A stretch of 64,000 nt of DNA from Erinaceus europaeus (GCF_950295315.1 NC_080164.1:107407587-107471586), one strand, 5' to 3'; numbered from the stretch's first letter, positions 52,173 to 62,189 are shown. Notes: generated from the letters alone by a model not told the origin. Numbers and translations: made by a program.

Positions 52173-53900
52173 ATTTCCATCTGGATCTCTCTAACTTTCT
52201 CTCTGAAAAATTCAACCTAGAGCAATGAAGACGAGAGAGACAGAGAGAGACACAGAGAGAGAGAAGGACACACGCAGGGCAAGTAGAGTTTATTTTAAAC
52301 ACTCCAGAGTTTTGCCAAAAAAAGAAGAGACTTCACAAATAATTCTTAGATGACTTCATACACACACACCACAAAAGGAAAAACCAACCCTGTCAGAGAG
52401 TCCATTGGGTCCTGTGCTGTGTCCACATGGGGACCAGCCTCCCACCACACAGTCATACCTCACACATACTCTGGGCAGGATGGCAGCCTCTGAGATGAGG
52501 TTTGAAGCTTCACAGCCCTGCTCAGATGTAGGACTGCTAGCACAGGCCATAGTGAGAACTATGATGGAGGAGAGTTGGGCAGACACCCTGTGAAGGACTC
52601 AGCAGATGCTTTCCTTACTGACCTGATCTCTCAGGTTGGGAAATGAATAAGCAAGTAATGGTCCTTGAAGGTTGCTTGTTTCCACACAGGAACCCCAGAG
52701 TTTTGAAAGACTATGGACTTGTAACCCCATCAAGTCTGGCCATCTTTAGCTCCCTCCCATAATTTAAATCTCTGTTAGAGATCAAACTGTCATCTTTGAT
52801 GTCACAAGAACTACTGCCCAGATCTCATTAGAAAGAGCTGGACCATATCGTTCTTAACAAGTCAAATGGGAACGGAGATATTCTCTTTGATGAGCACAAA
52901 AAGGACAGATAAATCTCAAGCACTCTTTCTTTTAAATGACACAATAAAAATGAAAGTCTTTCCACCAAAGGGCTGTCAGAAAAGAAGAGAAGTTTGGTAT
53001 CTAACAAACCACCATTAGCAGCATTCTTGTTATATAGTTTGGCTAGAGCCCACTAAATCAAAGACTGGGCAAAAAACAAACAAACAAACAAAACCCAAAA
53101 CCCTATTCAGTTACTGGCACCCAAGTACCTATGAAGTAAATCCAGAACTCAACCATCCTAAGTATCTCGTAAACTCAATCAATGTTTTATAGGCAGGCTT
53201 TCCCCACCTCACCCCCTTGCTGGAGGTGAGTTTTGCCTGTTGCTTTTATTTAATCAGGCAGGGAAAATCAGTCAGAACAGGAGGAAAACGTTTTGTGTGC
53301 TGATCTCAATTATCATAGATGTTACAAAATTGTAAAAATAAACCACCCTACATTTCCATACATGAAAGCCTTTAATCTTTCTGTGTTATTGTTGATAATT
53401 ACATTACATCTTTATGGGAATGAGGACTATCATAAAACAACTTTTATTTCATCATAAAGAAGATTACAAAGCATACTGATAGAGAAGGCGATATAGATAG
53501 AGGGTAGTTCCAGAGTATAAGAACACAGGGGGTTGGAAAATTTTAGTTGACTGTGTGCTTGTGAAATAAAGGCAGATGCATGATTGTGATGGCAACAGAG
53601 TGTCACCTATTAGCAATATCAAACTCTCCACAGCGTGAGGAGGTGACCCAGCCCTGCCTCCCAGATTAATTGGGAAAGTGAAGTGTGTGATAAAGATTAA
53701 GCAGCAAGAAGGCTGCCTAGGACAGTTTGCTGGGTCAGTGTTTGCTCTTAGGATTAACATCACTGTTAGCTCTAAGTATTAATAGGAGCCTGAATGCTTT
53801 CTCAGCTGTGTTTGAACACCCAGCCTCACCTGATCCAAGGCACACACAGCATTAAAGTTACCCTCTTTGGAAACTTCATCTCACTAACACTGCTCTTACA
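52173..53900. other. About 1.7 kb of repeat-poor DNA
   Basis: Apart from a GA-rich tract at 52240-52265 and an (AAAC)n run at 53076-53094, this stretch has no SINE or L1 text. I see no exon, though open frames occur on both strands at 52356-52593. Confidence 0.45.
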
Positions 53901-53911
53901 GATACAATTTT

Positions 53912-54098
53912 GTTTTTCTTTCTATTTTATTGGACAGAGAAAAATTGAGTGGGGTAGGGGAAATGAGAGAGAGACCTGCAGTCCTACTTTATCACTCATG
54001 AAGCTTGCCCCCTGCAGGTGGGGAGTGGGGGCTTGAACCTGGGTCCTTGCACACTGTAATGTGTGTACTCAACCAGGTGCACTACCACCTGCCCCACA
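53912..54098 (-). mobile_element. SINE family 1a with imperfect TSD
   Basis: TCTATTTTATTGGACAGAG to GCACTACCACCTGCCCC. Flanks agatacaattt (53900-53910) and agatgcaattt (54099-54109). Confidence 0.85.
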
Positions 54099-54119
54099 AG
54101 ATGCAATTTAGTTGTTTTA

Positions 54120-54272
54120 ATGATAGAGATATATACAGAGAGAGAAAGAGAGAGATCTCAAGAGTAAAACACTGCTAGGCTCTTAGGGTGGTGGTGGGGA
54201 TTGAAACTGGGACCTTAGAGCCTCAGCTATGAAAGTCATTTGCAGAATCAGTATGCTGCCTCCTCAGTCCCA
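54120..54272 (-). mobile_element. SINE family 2
   Basis: GGTGGTGGGGATTGAAACTGGG, TAGAGCCTCAGCTATGAAAG and TTTGCAGAATCAGTATGCTGCC. Confidence 0.75.
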
Positions 54273-54299
54273 CAACTCTTTTCTTTTTCTTTTTAAATC

Positions 54300-54450
54300 G
54301 TTCCAAGTTGGACTGCACACTCTATGGTGAATTATCTGTTTCATGTGCTAATCTTGATCTTGTGTAGCTAAGCGGTTAAGAGATCTGTTATGGTTTTACA
54401 ATCTTGTAACATATTATTAACCACAAATAAAAAATGAAAAAGAAAGAGAT
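54300..54450 (+). mobile_element. Probable old L1 3' end
   Basis: TTATGGTTTTACAATCTTG, TAACATATTATTAACCAC and AAATAAAAAATGAAAAAG resemble L1 UTR ends at 23250 and 36045. A GA-rich tract follows (54440-54545). Confidence 0.45.
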
Positions 54451-54785
54451 AAAGAAAAAAAGAAAGGGAGAGAGGGGGAAAGAGAGAAAAAAGAAAGGAA
54501 AGTAGGGGGTAAGAGAAGTGGGGAAGATGGATGGATGAAAGAAAGAGAACTCCTTCAAGGACCAGCTGCTTAGTACTCAGCTTCTCCCCTTTCCCAGTTC
54601 CCAACCCAGAGGCTCTTAGGGGAGCAGAAGCCAGGCAGTACCCACCTGCTAAAAGCTGAGAACACTGTGAAGGGACCAATGAGGTTCCAGCTGCCAGGAA
54701 ACTTCCTCTTTGACCAGGGAGTCAAGAGAAGTTCTGAGCTCCATTACTCCTGATGGCATTTCCATTGTAGGATTTTTTTTTAATG
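54450..54785. other. GA-rich tract then unique-looking DNA
   Basis: 54440-54545 is purine-rich. The rest shows no gene signal. Confidence 0.35.
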
Positions 54786-54789
54786 TTTT

Positions 54790-55190
54790 ATTTTTAACAA
54801 AGCCAATTTCTGGTTGCTGGTGAGCCCCCACCCCCACCCCCAGTACAAGTCCTGTGTGCTACTGCTGAGCTCTGTCCCCTGCCCTACCTGTGAAGAGGAA
54901 TTCTAAAGAATTCCCTGGGTAGTGTGGGAATCCCCTTCTTAATTGGTGCTGAGAAGAAACTCGGAGCTTTTTACATGAACACTCATGTATTTACTTGTTT
55001 GTTTTTATTTACTTGTTTATTTTAGGAGACCACAATTTCAGTGCTCCCAGGCCAACTTTTTCATTTAGAAAGAGACAGAGATAGAGACTACTGTACACAA
55101 ACTTCCTCCCTTATGATGCTGGGGCTCATACCAGGGTTGCACACATAGCAAGGCACATACCCCACATCTTGAGCTTGCTTGCTAACCCCC
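54790..55190 (-). mobile_element. Two old tRNA-SINE fragments (about 54800-54885 and 55045-55190)
   Basis: First: GCTACTGCTGAGCTCTGTCCCC (reversed head). Second: TGATGCTGGGGCTCATACC and CACACATAGCAAGGCACATACC (reversed B box and head). Both are heavily worn. Confidence 0.4.
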
Positions 55191-55215
55191 ACTTTCCTTT
55201 TATTTCTTTTTTTTT

Positions 55216-55543
55216 TATCTCCAGGATTATTGCTGGGGTTTGGTGCTGGCACTAAGAATCCCACTGTTCCTGGCAGCCTTTTTACCATTTTATTGGACAG
55301 GACAAAGAGAAATTGAGAGAGGAGGGGGAGATAGAGAGGGAAAGAAGTGGAGGAGGGAGGGAGAGAGAGAGAGAGACAGAGAGACAGAGAGAGAGAGAGA
55401 GAGAAAGGCCTGCAGCCCTGCTTCACTGCTTATGTAGTGATTCCCCATGCTGGTGGGGAGCAGGGGCTCAAACCTGGATCCTTGCACAGGTCCTTGCACT
55501 TAGTATTATGTGCATTTTACCTGATGTGCCACTGTCTAGTCCC
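55216..55543 (-). mobile_element. SINE family 1b with (GA)n expansion
   Basis: ATCTCCAGGATTATTGCTGG, TCCCACTGTTCCTGGCAGCC, (GA)n at 55355-55405, CCTGCAGCCCTGCTTCAC, GGGGCTCAAACCTGG and GCCACTGTCTAGTCCC. Confidence 0.88.
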
Positions 55544-55614
55544 ACCCTCAATTTCTATTCTCTCTTTGAAGAGAGAAGAGAGAAAGAGAAGCAGAAGAGA
55601 GGCACCACAACACA

Positions 55615-55908
55615 GCTTCTGTCTTCATAGAGCTCCCTGAGTGCAGTCCACAGCACTCCCCTGGGTGCAGGGGTTCTAACCCAGGGCACTCACTCTACTG
55701 GGTAAGGGATTCCCTTGCCCCGAAATATTATTTCTTAGGAAAGTGCACTAAGTGACCATGTTTAGAATTTCTTTCTAGAGTTATTCATAACTAACTATAT
55801 CAAAGCTCCCCTTAAAAAATTTTTTTAAGAGACAGTGTCCTTGGGGCCAGGATCTTCACACAAATGGCAAAAACAGCACACTATTCAAGTGAGCTATTTT
55901 GAGGATCC
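55615..55908 (-). mobile_element. Two old tRNA-SINE fragments (55615-55725 and 55828-55908)
   Basis: GGGTGCAGGGGTTCTAACCC and TCACTCTACTGGGTAAGGG, then GGGGCCAGGATCTTCACAC and CAAGTGAGCTATTTTGAGG. Only the tRNA-like parts are recognisable. Confidence 0.4.
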
Positions 55909-55967
55909 TAAATCTCTCATTTTTGAATGATAGTTCTCAACCTGGAATTCAAAATAAGATTACAAAG

Positions 55968-56083
55968 GGGGCAGGGGCAGATAGTATAATGGTTATGCAA
56001 ATAGACTCATGCCTAAGGCTTCAAAGTCCCAGGTTCAATCCCCAGTACCACTACCACTATCAACCAGAGCAGTGCTCTGGGGA
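55968..56083 (+). mobile_element. SINE family 2
   Basis: GGCAGATAGTATAATGGTTATG (head with A box), TCATGCCTAAGGCTTC, CCCAGGTTCAATCCCC (B box) and GAGCAGTGCTCTGGGG. Its 3' end leads straight into the purine array. Confidence 0.88.
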
Positions 56084-56437
56084 AATGAGAGAGAGAGAGG
56101 GAGAGGGAGAGGGAGAGGGAGAGGGAGAGGGAGAGGGAGAGGGAGAGGGAGAGGGAGAGGGAGAGGGAGAGGGAGAGAGAGAGAGAGAAAGAGAAATGAA
56201 AGGAAAGAGAAGAGAGGAGAGGAGAGGGGAGGGGAGGGGAGGGGAGGGGAGGGGAGGGGAGGGGAAGGGAAGGGAAGGGAAGGGAAGGGAAGGGAAGGGA
56301 AGGGAAGGGAAGGGAAGGGAAGGGAAGGGAAGGGAAGGGAAGGGAAGAGAAGAGAAGAGAAGAGAAGAGAAGAGAAGAGAAGAGAAGAGAAGAGAAGAGA
56401 AGAGAAGAGAAGAGAAGAGAAGAGAAGAGAAGAGAAG
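56084..56437. repeat. Stepped purine array: (GGGAGA)n, (GGGGA)n, (GGGAA)n, (GAGAA)n
   Basis: In order: GAGAGA, about 14 GGGAGA (56098-56177), mixed GA/GAAA, about 7 GGGGA (56226-56264), about 16 GGGAA (56265-56345) and about 18 AGAGA/AGAAG (56346-56436). All purine on plus, so long open frames on either strand are artefacts. Confidence 0.95.
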
Positions 56438-56439
56438 TT

Positions 56440-56690
56440 ATAAGGATTACAATCCTGGACACACATGGATCCAGGTTCAAGCTCCTGCTCCCCACCTGCA
56501 AGGAGAACACTTCCCGAGAGGTGAAGAGGGCCTGCAGGTGTCTTTCTTTCTTTCCCTCTGTCTTCCTATCCTCTCTCAATTTCTTTCTGTCCTATCTAAT
56601 AAAAAATAAAAATAATAAAAAGAGAAAAAATGGCTGCCAGAAGCAGTAGATTCTAGTGCCAGCAACAAACTCCAGCGACTGAAGACAATA
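56440..56690 (+). mobile_element. SINE family 1b, head truncated
   Basis: ATCCAGGTTCAAGCTCCTGC, CACCTGCAAGGAGAACAC, GCCTGCAGGTGTCTTTC, ATCTAATAAAAAATAAAAATAA, GGCTGCCAGAAGCAGTAG and CAGCGACTGAAGAC. The array at 56084 replaces its head. Confidence 0.82.
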
Positions 56691-56699
56691 TATATGACA

Positions 56700-56985
56700 A
56701 TGGGAGTTGGGCAGTGGTGCACCAGGTTAAGTGCACATAATTCTAAGTTCAGTATTCCAGGCTCAAGCCCCTGACTCCCCACCTGCAGGGGAGAAACTTC
56801 ACAAGTGTTAAGACTTGTCTGCAGGTGTCTCTATTTCTTTCTTCCTCTCTATTTCCCACTCCCCTCTCTATTTCTCTCTGTCCTATCCAATAAAATGGAA
56901 TAAAAACATGGCCACCAGGAGCAGTGGATTCATAGCACAGGCATATAGCCTCAGCAATAACCCTAGAGGGAAAAAAAAAAAGATT
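56700..56985 (+). mobile_element. SINE family 1b
   Basis: GGGAGTTGGGCAGTGGTGC, CCCCACCTGCAGGGGAG, GTCTGCAGGTGTCTC, ATCCAATAAAATGG, GGCCACCAGGAGCAGTGG and AACCCTAGAGGG. Confidence 0.9.
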
Positions 56986-57570
56986 ATGACCCTATGTCTA
57001 TCCTCCTGAAATCAGAGCTTTTGAATCTCAAAATAAAGCATTTGAAATGGAACATCTTCCCTTCCTTTCACTTAGTACTTACTTCTTTGCTAAACCAAGT
57101 GATTAATTTAATCACTGTGGTTAAACCACATAGTGATTTGCAGCTCTGATCTGTAAGTTCCTAATCCATTCAAAGTTTATGATGTTTATGATGTAGACTA
57201 AGTATGTAAGACAGGTTCAGTTCTTGCTGCTAAAAAAAAAACCAGTACTATGTAGTTGGGTTCAGGCTTGCTCCAGAACTTTCTGTGAGCTGTGGGAACT
57301 GCTCCCAGATCTCTTTCCTCTGGAAATGATATGACTTACTCCAAACCCCCACTTGAGACCAAGTGGCACTGTAAAACAATGAATCAACCTGGCAGACATC
57401 TGGAATGACTTTTCCTTCTCTAACTCTAGATTTGATAGTTTCATAAGTCCTAACATTCATACTTTCATTTTCAGGGGAGACCCGCAAGAGAAAAACAGAC
57501 ATTTTTATATTGTTATATTTCTAAACAAGAGACAGGTACCCTTCTCCTCACAAAACACAGAGAAAAAGAG
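56986..57570. other. Repeat-poor DNA with a palindrome cluster
   Basis: No gene supported. The palindromes at 57093-57129 are listed separately. Confidence 0.45.
57093..57129. repeat. Two overlapping palindromes
   Basis: AACCAAGTGATTAA (57093-57106) and TTAATCACTGTGGTT (57108-57122) are inverted repeats with one extra base and a 1-nt centre. GTGGTTAAACCAC (57117-57129) is a second perfect inverted repeat sharing the right arm. The two folds are mutually exclusive. Confidence 0.9.
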
Positions 57571-57571
57571 G

Positions 57572-57715
57572 AGGGGGGACAGGTAGTGATGCACCTGGTT
57601 AAGCACACACATTCCAATGCACAAGTTCAAGTCCCTGGTCCCCACCTGCAGGAGGAAAGCTTCACGAGTGGTGAAGCAGGGTTGCAGGTATCTCTCTGAT
57701 ATCTCTGTTATCTTT
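57572..57715 (+). mobile_element. SINE family 1a, 3' truncated
   Basis: GGGGACAGGTAGTGATGCACC, CACAAGTTCAAGTCCC, CACCTGCAGGAGGAAAGC and GTGAAGCAGGGTTGCAGG. Confidence 0.82.
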
Positions 57716-57774
57716 GGATAACAGAATGCTCATATTTTGTAGAAATCTGGTAAAGTTTCAAAATATAGGAGCTG

Positions 57775-58022
57775 TTTGGGGACCTAGATTTAAGCACCAG
57801 TTCCCACCTGCAAGGAGGAGAAATTCATGAGCTGTGAAGCAGTGCTGTGGGTGTCTCTAGCTTCTCTGTCTCTCTTTGCTTCACTATTCCTCTGTCTCTC
57901 ACCCTTTATCAGAAAAAAGAAAGAAGATGCCCAATAGTAGTGGGTGGAGATACAATGCAGTCATCGAACCCCAATAAAAAAAAAACCCTGGTGACAAAAT
58001 AAATAATGATTAATAAAAATAA
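57775..58022 (+). mobile_element. SINE family 1b, head truncated
   Basis: GACCTAGATTTAAGCACC, CACCTGCAAGGAGG, GTGAAGCAGTGCTGTGGG, AATAGTAGTGGGTGGAG and AACCCTGGTGACAAAATAAAT. Confidence 0.75.
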
Positions 58023-59070
58023 AGCTTCAAAGATGTCCTCTCAGTTGATGCAAAATGCAATTCTAGATTGAGCCTCTGAAGCTCCTGAGATGAAGACTCA
58101 AGCAAACCCTATCAGTGGACTGGGGGGGGGGGTCTGTCTGTTGAGTTGGACACACTGTGTGGGGGACAGGACAGTGGTAGAGGCAGACCTGGAGAGGGGG
58201 TGGCTCCCCATGTTACTTACTGTACAGAACATCAATGCTTGATTGAGGAAAAAAACTACTAGTTTCAGGATAGACTACAATAAGCCCTATGCAAATGATG
58301 TATCCTGGATGGGCCAATCACTGCTGGCAAACTATGCTGACCAGTAGCAGAAGGGGAAGGCCAGTTTAAGGCCGCCCACAGAGTGTGACCTGGGGCGCCA
58401 GTCTGCAGAGCCCAGTAGGGCTGTGCATCACCTGCTGTCCACCCTGCAGGTGAAGCTTATCTCGTCTGACTAAGGGCTCTGCTGTGACTTATCCCTGTTG
58501 CTTTAGTGACAGACTGCCCTGGGGAGGCTCCTGGGGCTTCTGCAAGAGCTAGGATGACCCATCAGTCCAGTTGAACCTGCTCCCCCAGCCCCTGGGCCCC
58601 AACACTGCACACGATAGGTAGCAGCCAGAGGAGCCCAGCTGGCGCTCAGGGCCACTGAGACACCTGCTACACTGAGGTCATCGTGAAGAAGGCTAGAGCC
58701 CGACCAGCCAGACCCCTCAGCCTCCCTGGGCAGAAGGCATCTGAAAGTCCTGGTGCATGCCAAGACCCAGGCAGCACCACCAGGGATCCAGTCTGGGGTC
58801 AGAGGTCTGGTTGATTGGACTTTTTAGTAAAAAGAGGAAAGTCTGAATTAAAAAGAAGGCCTTCTACCCTAGCAGTTCCCTAACAAGGTATTCAGTATTC
58901 TCTCTGCAAGAGTAGGATACCTAGTTTCTGGTGAGTTTTAGCAGCACAACCATATTTTCAAAAACACAAAACAAGCAAGACTATTTATCTGCATGTCTGT
59001 ACTCTTTCCTAGGCACACAAGTCCTAAGGTTATTTTCCTCTTGTTCTCCTCCTCCTCCTTCTCCTAATGA
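58023..59070. other. Repeat-poor, locally GC-richer DNA
   Basis: 58285-58500 contains ATGCAAAT (58288-58295), GGGCCAATCACT (58311-58322) and AGTTTAAGGCC. These are octamer- and CCAAT-type words compatible with a promoter or an old LTR. No TATA box, LTR ends or exon can be shown. Confidence 0.3.
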
Positions 59071-59074
59071 AAAG

Positions 59075-59200
59075 TATTGATGAGAGACAGAAAGAGAACC
59101 AAAGTACCAGTCTGGAACATGCAATGCTGCAGACTGAACTCAGGATCTCATTCTTGAGAATCCCACACTTCACCCACTGTGCCACCTCCCAGGCCTACCA
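59075..59200 (-). mobile_element. Old SINE family 2-like fragment
   Basis: ATGCTGCAGACTGAACTCAGG (reversed B box) and TTCACCCACTGTGCCACCTCC. Confidence 0.5.
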
Positions 59201-59479
59201 ACATTTCTTAACACCTGCCAGTACACGAAGCTATATATATTCAGAGGCTAAAATTGAGCCCATACTGGCATGCCACAAAGTGACAGCAACAGTTCAGCCC
59301 GTCTGAAGGTGACTTCTGAACATAGCATCAGTGCTATGTCTCTAGTCTGAAAAGGAGATGCTTTACCCATGATTATTTGTAGCTGACAGCAAACCCCACT
59401 CATCAACATTAGAAACAGTTTCACTTAATTTACTGCTCATGGAGATTTGTATATTTTGAAGACTAAGAATAAATGAAGA

Positions 59480-59700
59480 ATTGCTAGGCAGTGAGACAGC
59501 TGGCAGGCTGCACATGCAAGGACCCAAGACTACATGCAAGGACTACATGCAAGGACCCAGGTTCAAACCCATGGTGTGTGTGTGGGAGCTACATAACTGG
59601 TGAAGCAATGCTGCAAATGCCTCTCTTCTTCCCTATCTCTCTACCTTCTCAATTTTTCTTTCTCTGTCCAAACTATATAAATACATAAAGTAGTTTTTAA
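59480..59700 (+). mobile_element. SINE family 1a with internal tandem duplication
   Basis: CATGCAAGGAC occurs three times between 59513 and 59557, with ACTACATGCAAGGAC repeated directly. CCAGGTTCAAACCC, GTGAAGCAATGCTGCAAATGC and a TATAAATACATAAAG tail follow. Confidence 0.75.
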
Positions 59701-59867
59701 AAAGTAAAAGACTAACTCTACTCAGCATCATAAGCCATTAATATTAAGAATCTCTAAGAATCTTATAATATCTCAACAAAAGCTGGATCTATTCATAGTA
59801 CTTCTTACTAATTCCCAGTTATTTCTAAATATTGACCAACAAATGTCATAGACAGAAAAGTTATTGA

Positions 59868-60065
59868 AGGGGGCCGGTGGCAGTGCACATGCTACCATGC
59901 ACAAGGAAGCAGGTTCAAACCCTTGGTCCCCACCTGCAGGGGGTAGCTTCTTAGTGGCTAAGTAGTGCTTCAGGTGACTCTTTTGGTCCTTCCCTATCTC
60001 CCCTCTCTTCCCTCTTAATTTCTTTGTATCTATTCATAACAAAATAAGTAAAGAAAAATAGAATA
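59868..60065 (+). mobile_element. SINE family 1a
   Basis: GGGGGCCGGTGGCAGTGCAC, GCAGGTTCAAACCCTTGG, CACCTGCAGGGGG and ATTCATAACAAAATAAG. Confidence 0.82.
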
Positions 60066-60638
60066 AAGACAAGTTCTTGAATATCATTTACTTCTTCATC
60101 AAAGGCACACATATCAGAGATTTTCCTGTTTTATGGGCCACACAGCCCTAAAATTTCTGAGAATTCCAGTTCTTTCATGTGTCTTCAAACAGCTGTTAAA
60201 ATAAAATTATTCAGCCTCCCTTTAAATTCTTTCTTGCCACAACATAAAAGTATGTGCCAAAGTCCACAAGATGAAGAGAAATCCGTTTATCAGCACCGGT
60301 GGTGTGTGCAAGACTAAGGCCAAGCTCAAGCTACTTGCGTCTTCTCAGAAGCAGCCATGGGCTCTCTGTGCATGGATCTGTGGTGGCTGCCAGGGGGCTA
60401 TGTGGCTAGAAGTGGCCTGCAAACTAAGTAGCCACAATCCAAGATCAGTGTGGGAAGACTGCATCCTAGGAAACCTTTGGGGCACAGTGGTCAGAACACC
60501 AGCTAGAAATGGACAAGTGATTTTGGAAACACAAAGCAGGAGAAGCAGTGCAGTGTCTGTGAAGCACTCACCATGCCAACATTTGTCTGCTCAATTCTAA
60601 TTTTATTTGTTTTAGATCAAGACAAAAGTGCAGGGAGA
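60066..60638. other. Repeat-poor DNA
   Basis: A frame at 60271-60600 is open for 109 codons with a basic N-terminus. I compared it mentally with ribosomal proteins and found no convincing match. Confidence 0.35.
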
Positions 60639-60737
60639 GGGAGAGGGAGAGGGAGAGGGAGAGGGAGAGGGAGAGGGAGAGGGAGAGGGAGAGGGAGAGG
60701 GAGAGGGAGAGGGAGAGGGAGAGGGAGAGGGAGAGGC
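60639..60737. repeat. (GGGAGA)n array
   Basis: About 16 near-perfect hexamers. The same unit occurs at 56098-56177. Confidence 0.95.
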
Positions 60738-60855
60738 AGCTCATAGAGCTCCAAAGCTTCCTTTCATGCACTGGGAACTGTGCTTAAACCTGGGTTAAAT
60801 TCACGGAAAAACAGCACTGCACACAAATAAGCTATTTTGCTTGTACTGCCTCCAT
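60738..60855 (-). mobile_element. Old tRNA-SINE fragment
   Basis: GGAACTGTGCTTAAACCTGGG (reversed B box) and CACACAAATAAGCTATTTTGC. The hexamer array lies at its 3' end. Confidence 0.5.
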
Positions 60856-60894
60856 TTTAAGTCCACTGGAAGGCCCCCATACAATAGCCACAAA

Positions 60895-61024
60895 CTAGGG
60901 TGGGGAAGTTAGCCTAGTAGTTATGCAAATAGACTGTCATGTCTGAGGCTCCTAGGTCCCATTCAATCTCCAGCACCACAATAAACCAGAGCTGAGTAGA
61001 GCTATGGCAAAAAAAAAAAAAAAG
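60895..61024 (+). mobile_element. SINE family 2
   Basis: GGGGAAGTTAGCCTAGTAGTT, ATGCAAATAGACTGTCATG, CCCATTCAATCTCC and ATAAACCAGAGCTGAGTAGAG, then an A tail. Confidence 0.85.
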
Positions 61025-61086
61025 TCATAAACTATACTATAATATAATTATATCAGTCTTATTTTCCTGCTGAAAAATACAGAGCA

Positions 61087-61304
61087 TATTTCAGAGTGGC
61101 ACACCTGGTTAAGCACACACACATTATAGTGCACAAGGACCCAGGTTGAAGCCCCTGGGCCCCACATGCAGGGGAAAAGCTTCACAAGTAGTGAAGCAAG
61201 GATCCAGGTGTTTCTCTGTTTCTCTCCCTCCCTCTCTATCTTCCCCTTCTCTCTCAATTTCTCCCTGTCTCTATTCAACAATAAATAAAAAATTTTTAAA
61301 TAAA
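61087..61304 (+). mobile_element. SINE family 1a, first of a same-site pair
   Basis: GTGGCACACCTGGTTAAGC to TATTCAACAATAAATAAAAAA. Flanked by gaaaaatacag at 61072-61082 and 61305-61315. Confidence 0.88.
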
Positions 61305-61315
61305 GAAAAATACAG

Positions 61316-61642
61316 GCAGTGGTGCACCTGGTTAAGCACACATATCACCATGTGCAAGGACCTGGGTTCCAGCTTCTGTTTCCCACCTGCAGGGGGAATC
61401 TTCATGAGCAGTGAAGAGGTCTGCAGGTGTCTGTCTTTCTCTACCCCCCCCTTAATTTCTCTCTGTCCTGTCAAATAAAAAAAATAGAATAAAACATGGA
61501 AAAATGGCTATAGGGAATAGATACATAGTACAAGCACAGAGCCCCAGCAAAATCCTGGAGGCAAAAAAATAAATGAGAAGGAAGGAGGGAAGCAAGAAAG
61601 AAAAGAAGAGAAAAGAATAGAAAAGAAAAGGAAAGGAAAAAG
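61316..61642 (+). mobile_element. SINE family 1b, second of a same-site pair, purine tail
   Basis: GCAGTGGTGCACCTGG, the core, GTCAAATAAAAAAAATAG, AATGGCTATAGGGAATAG and ATCCTGGAGGCAAAAAAAT. A GAAAA/GGAA tail (61574-61641) follows. A third copy of the target word, gaaaatacagagca, follows at 61643-61656. Confidence 0.88.
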
Positions 61643-61720
61643 GAAAATACAGAGCAATTCACTGGGAAAAAGGCACCACTGAAAAAGGAACATTTCCAAC
61701 TCTCAACAGTATCACAGACC

Positions 61721-61748
61721 AAAAAAAAAAAAAAAAAAAAAAAAAAAG
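61721..61748. repeat. Poly(A) run
   Basis: About 28 A in a row. No retro-element body is recognised directly upstream. Confidence 0.9.
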
Positions 61749-61831
61749 GTCCTAGTAACCCCTGTAACTTTAGAATACTGTAAAGCAGTATTAAATCACA
61801 AGTAAGAAGAGACAACCCAACAAACAAAAAC

Positions 61832-61959
61832 TAAGGTCAGCGAAATAGCTCCCTTGGATAATGTGCTGCTCTGCTGTGAGTGTGACACAGGTTTGAGCTC
61901 AGCCCCCAGTGCACTGAAGGAAGTTTCTGGGGTCTCCTTCCTGTTTTCTCTCTTCTATC

Positions 61960-61969
<10 letters not shown>
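61832..61969 (+). mobile_element. SINE family 3
   Basis: GGTCAGCGAAATAGCTCCC, TTGGATAATGTGCTGCTCTGC, GACACAGGTTTGAGCTCAGCCC and CACTGAAGGAAGTTTCTGGGG. Confidence 0.7.

Positions 61970-62006
<37 letters not shown>
61970..62006. repeat. (AT)n microsatellite at SINE tail
   Basis: About 18 AT units following the A run of the family 3 SINE. Confidence 0.92.
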
Positions 62007-62010
<4 letters not shown>

Positions 62011-62014
62011 TTTT

Positions 62015-62160
62015 TCTGAGGAGGCAGAATAATGGTTCTGCAAATAGGCTTATATGCCTAAGGCTCTGAACTCTCAGGTTCAATCCCTGAGCATTACCAT
62101 AAACCAGAACAGAGCAGAGCTCTGGTAAAAAATGATAATAATAATAACAAGAATAAATAT
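62015..62160 (+). mobile_element. SINE family 2
   Basis: GAGGAGGCAGAATAATGGTT, CTGCAAATAGGC, TCTCAGGTTCAATCCCTGAGC and CAGAGCAGAGCTCTGG, then an (AAT)n tail. Confidence 0.88.
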
Positions 62161-62189
62161 TTATAACAATAATAATAACTATTATTATT

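Noticed and set aside
52356..52593. Paired sense and antisense open frames of 62-76 codons
   Set aside because: Mirror-image openness on both strands is typical of chance, and no homology is recognised.
55899..56609. Long open frames on both strands over 56.0-56.6 kb
   Set aside because: They arise from the purine array joined to SINE sequence. Low-complexity peptides with no start context.
60271..60600. Basic N-terminus (MKRNPFIS...) suggesting a ribosomal protein retrocopy such as the L26 family
   Set aside because: Similarity stops after a few residues and no poly(A) tail or TSD was found.
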